The position numbers and the translations under genes are program-made. A stretch of 10,200 nucleotides of DNA from Auxenochlorella pyrenoidosa (taxonomy: Eukaryota; Chlorophyta; Trebouxiophyceae; Chlorellales; Chlorellaceae): positions 1,428,428 to 1,438,627 of the forward strand of contig KQ481993.1 of NCBI GenBank assembly GCA_001430745.1. The letters are read 5' to 3'. The notes under the pieces are model-generated. The model was given only the letters and a program-made list of their open reading frames with translations. It did no database searches and was not told the DNA's origin. Within the stretch, counting starts at the first letter, position 1. Each line of letters opens with the position of its first letter. Below, one piece after another: positions 7,504-10,200 of the stretch.

Positions 7504-9618
7504 ATGCAGTTGGCGAGCAGCGTGTCGGCAATGGCGCTGGCTGGGCAGCGAGTGGCGGCGATGCCGCCAGCGGCGGCACTGGCGGCAGTGCCGCCACAGC
7601 GGCAGCACCGCCGCCAGCCGCGACTGGCAGGTGGGCCTGCTCACGGAGGAGCAGCATCCCAGATTTAACACTGCTCATGAGCGCACTGCTCATCAGTGCA
7701 CTGGGCACCATGATGGCCCAGCTTGGCAGCCCCTGCTGGCTTGCCCTGTCAGCCCTTCGTGTAAGCTCGACTGCGCCATCCCCTTCCTGACCTGCGTGCG
7801 CAGCCCGCGCTGCCATCCCCAACGATGGAAGCCGCTACAGCAGCGGCGGCAGCGACGGCGGCGAGCCGGTGGCAGACGCGCCGTCCACGCGGCAGCGGCG
7901 CGGCGCGGCGCAGCCGGCGCCCACGCTCAAGGAGCAGGCGGCGGCCAGCAACCAGGAGGTGTATGACAAGCTGATCGAGGTGTTCCAGTCCAAGAAGGCG
8001 GCCGAGTGGCGCAAGCTCATCGCGTACAGCAGGCAGTGGCACATGCTGGCGCAGGGCGTGCTGGACAGGTGCGAGCCGCTGGGAAGCTTCCCGGGTGCCC
8101 GGCCAAGCGTCGCTGTACCTTTCAGCTGTGCCAGCGCGGTGCCGCGCTGTCAGCGTCACTGCGCTGGGTCTGGCCAGGACGGCGGCGTGCTGCTCCCGCA
8201 CCCCGCAACGCCCAACCATTTTTGTGCAAGAGTCGAGCGCGAGTACGTCTCTTTGTACCTCTCTTTGTACCGGGCGCATCTCATGTGCTGTCTGCGCGTG
8301 CCCGCGCCCGCGCTGCTGCAGAATAGAGGAGCGCGCCGCGGGCGAGGCAGACCAGGAGGTGCAGCTGGCGCTGCGCAAGCTGGGCCGGCGGCTGGCCACG
8401 GTGCACGGGGAGCTCTCGCTGTACCAGCAGCTCATCGACAAGTTCAGGTGGGGCTGCAGGGAGCACCCCCCCAGCCCAGCACACGCCAGCTCTGCTGACC
8501 GTCGCACGGCTCGCCCATGTGGTCAGCAGGGCTGGCGCTTTGGTGGGCTCGCATCCCAGGCCGTGCTGTCTGTGGTGGTGCTCTCGGCGCCTGAGACCTC
8601 TCCTCCGCGCCTGCTCCCGCGGGCCTCCAAACGTGCCTGCCCTCCTGCCCCTCGCCTTGTCTCCATGCCCCGCCCCACCTCCTGTGGCCTCCCTGCCCCG
8701 TCCCTGCGCCAGGGCGGCGCCCAGCAGCGACTGGGAGGGGATGGTCAGCCTGCACCGCACCTCGATGGGAGGGGAGTTCTTCAAGTACCTGGACCTGAAG
8801 ATCAGGTGGGCTGCCCCGCCCCGCCCCTGGTCCCTGCATGCACCCGGGACGTGCATTCCCCCGAGCGGTCCAGCCAGGTGCTCCACCTTCTGTCTGCACA
8901 TTGGATTCGATTTGGTCTATTGGCTGGGCCAGCGGGTTTGGCGCGGGCAGCGAGGGTGTGCTGCCGCCGCCGCAGCCACTGCGGCCCGGCTGCGTGCTCC
9001 GCGCCGCGCCGTGCCTGCACCCATGGCGCGCCGGGCGCAGCAGCCTGCAGCGCCTCACTGCTGCCCTGTGCCGCCGCCGGTGCTGCAGGGCCGCGCACGA
9101 CGCGCAGCAGGAGCAGGAGGCGCTGGTGGCGCTGGGGGCGCAGCTGGCGGCGCTGGTGGAGGCGTACGACCGGGTGCTGCGCGACGAGCAGGCCATGGAG
9201 GCGGCGGCGCAGAGCTTCAGCGACCTGCTGGAGGTGGGCTGGGTCAGACAGGGTCTGACCGTTCCCCACGCGCACCTGGCTCGCACGCGCGCCCCCTGTT
9301 TGAGCGGGCCGAATGCTGGACGATCAACTGGGCTATGGCTGGCATGCGCCGGCGGCCTCCTTGCAAGCCTTGTCCACCAGGGCCGGGCCTCCCCTAGTAG
9401 CCCCCGCTTCACCCTGCGTCGCCAGCATGCACTGTGCGCGTGGCATAGGGCCGCCGTTCCTGGCCGTCCCGCCCTGGCCCGCGCTTTGCGCCAGCTCGTG
9501 CGCCCCCTCCCTGCACTACCCCCAGCTCTTGATCTTCCTGCTGCGGCCCCCACACCCCCACCTGCAACTACGTGCGCACCCCCCCCACACACACACCCAA
9601 CCCACCCCCACACACTCC

Positions 9619-9657
<39 letters not shown>

Positions 9658-10140
9658 CACTGCACACCGCTCCCAGGTCGAGTCGCTGGAGCAGGCGGAC
9701 CGCAAGATCGATGAGATGGCGGCCTCGGGGCGCCTGGACCCTGCGCTGCTCCTCATGATGGCCAAGGCCTACGCGGGCTCCAAGGAGACGGACATCACGC
9801 GCGAGGAGGTGCGCGCCTGCGTGGGCTGCCGCGCCGCCCCGGCTGGGTGCGTGCACAACACGCGAGACCGAGGGGCTGCCCCACCCAGCGCCCTCGGCTG
9901 TGCGCGCCGATGTGCGAGGGGGCTTCTGAGCAGAGAAGGGCGCTGCTGCCTGGGGCGGGGCGGGGTTTGCGCGCATTCCCAGCCGGTGCCAGCTCGCCTG
10001 CGCGCCGGACGAGCGCGAGGCTGACGCTCGCTGCCCGCCTGCCCGCTGTGCCCGCTGCGCCCGCTGCGCAGGTCAAGGACGTCATGGCCCACCTGTACTT
10101 CAAGGCCAAGGAGAGCTTTGCGCAGCAGGCGCCCAAGGAG
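7504..10140 (+). CDS. Plastid-targeted protein of the At4g37920/At1g36320 family (partial, C-terminus beyond window)
   Basis: Seen: exons 7504-7630, 7804-8068, 8322-8447, 8713-8805, 9089-9233, 9677-9808 and 10072-10140 keep phase throughout and give 319 residues. The last exon ends at a GTGAGG donor (10141), so the gene continues off the right edge. An in-frame TAA abuts the start at 7504. In-frame ATGs at 7531 (better context, GCAATGGCG) and 7561 are alternatives. Residues 1 to about 45 (MQLASSVSAMALAGQRVAAM, then Ala/Pro/Arg-rich without acidic residues) look like a chloroplast transit peptide. A Ser/Gly/Arg-rich spacer follows. The conserved helical region (about 93-319) contains AEWRKLIAYSRQW, EFFKYLDL, RKIDEMA, LDPALLLMMAKAYAGSKET and EEVKDVMAHLYFKAKE. 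Known: the last blocks match, from memory, a land-plant plastid family sometimes labelled 'endoribonuclease E-like', although no RNase E catalytic domain is visible here. Function unknown, with a possible role in plastid RNA or nucleoid biology. Confidence 0.84.
8249..8270. repeat. Short direct repeat CTCTTTGTAC x2
   Basis: CTCTTTGTAC occurs at 8249-8258 and 8261-8270, spaced by CT (12-nt period). It lies inside the intron 8069-8321 of the plastid-protein gene. Probably a simple slippage duplication. Confidence 0.7.
9584..9657. repeat. Compound CA / CT / CA microsatellite upstream of a 3' splice site
   Basis: A C-rich and CA-rich stretch is followed by (CT)7 at 9619-9632 and (CA)12 at 9633-9656. 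It lies in the sense orientation in the intron 9234-9676 of the plastid-protein gene, ending about 20 nt before the acceptor CTCCCAG at 9676. It may serve as part of the pyrimidine-rich tract. Translations across it (Thr/His, Leu/Ser repeats) are artefacts. Confidence 0.95.
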
Positions 10141-10200
10141 GTGAGGGCGGGAGCGCCGCCGCGCAGTGCGCGCACCCCCCGCCGAGCGGCCCCCTGCCCT

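Noticed and set aside
7710..7803. Alternative first exon MMAQLGSPCW... with a 45-nt intron into exon 7804
   Set aside because: Phase can be made to fit, but a 45-nt intron is far shorter than all others here (89 nt or more). The 7504-7630 exon gives a typical intron and a convincing transit peptide.
8838..9758. 306-codon plus-strand frame crossing exon 9089-9233 and both flanking introns
   Set aside because: Only the part inside the exon shows family-like sequence. The rest translates the intron and CA/CT microsatellite. Splice sites at 9089 and 9233 bound the coding part.

Overview
The window looks like a nuclear contig from a GC-rich, intron-rich unicellular green alga. A Chlorella-clade trebouxiophyte is my best guess (inference). 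The evidence is the very high GC content, genes broken into exons of about 50-440 nt, introns of about 90-440 nt with donors mostly GTGNGN and acceptors mostly GCAG, dinucleotide microsatellites inside introns, an Ala/Arg-rich plastid transit peptide and a Ser/Pro-rich extracellular linker. I see no bacterial operon, RNA gene, CRISPR array or transposase.

There are three protein-coding genes, all rebuilt here by choosing splice sites that keep the reading frame at every junction. Region 1 (1-1974, minus strand, runs off the left edge) encodes a signal peptide, then a compact beta-rich domain resembling the bacterial 'choice-of-anchor' extracellular domain, then the start of a Pro/Ser-rich linker. 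This suggests a secreted or cell-wall protein. Its introns carry a (TG)25 microsatellite, a near-perfect 25-bp hairpin, a second inverted repeat and a 22-bp perfect palindrome.

Region 2 (1975-2922) is intergenic. It should hold the promoter of gene 1 and the 3' UTR of gene 2, and I find no supported gene in it.

Region 3 (2923-7247, minus strand) is a complete 11-exon gene (584 aa) for a coiled-coil protein of the BFR1 / 'nuclear segregation protein' family, which in yeast associates with polysomes and mRNP. It has a long acidic Ala/Glu-rich tail. Notable splicing features are one probable GC-AG intron, one donor repeated in three identical tandem copies, and one donor that overlaps an in-frame stop codon.

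Region 4 (7248-7503) is a 256-bp divergent intergenic segment, probably a shared promoter. Region 5 (7504-10140, plus strand, runs off the right edge) has seven visible exons for a plastid-targeted protein of the land-plant At4g37920/At1g36320 family, which is conserved and poorly characterised. The three genes have no obvious common pathway. The only structural link is the head-to-head arrangement of genes 2 and 3.
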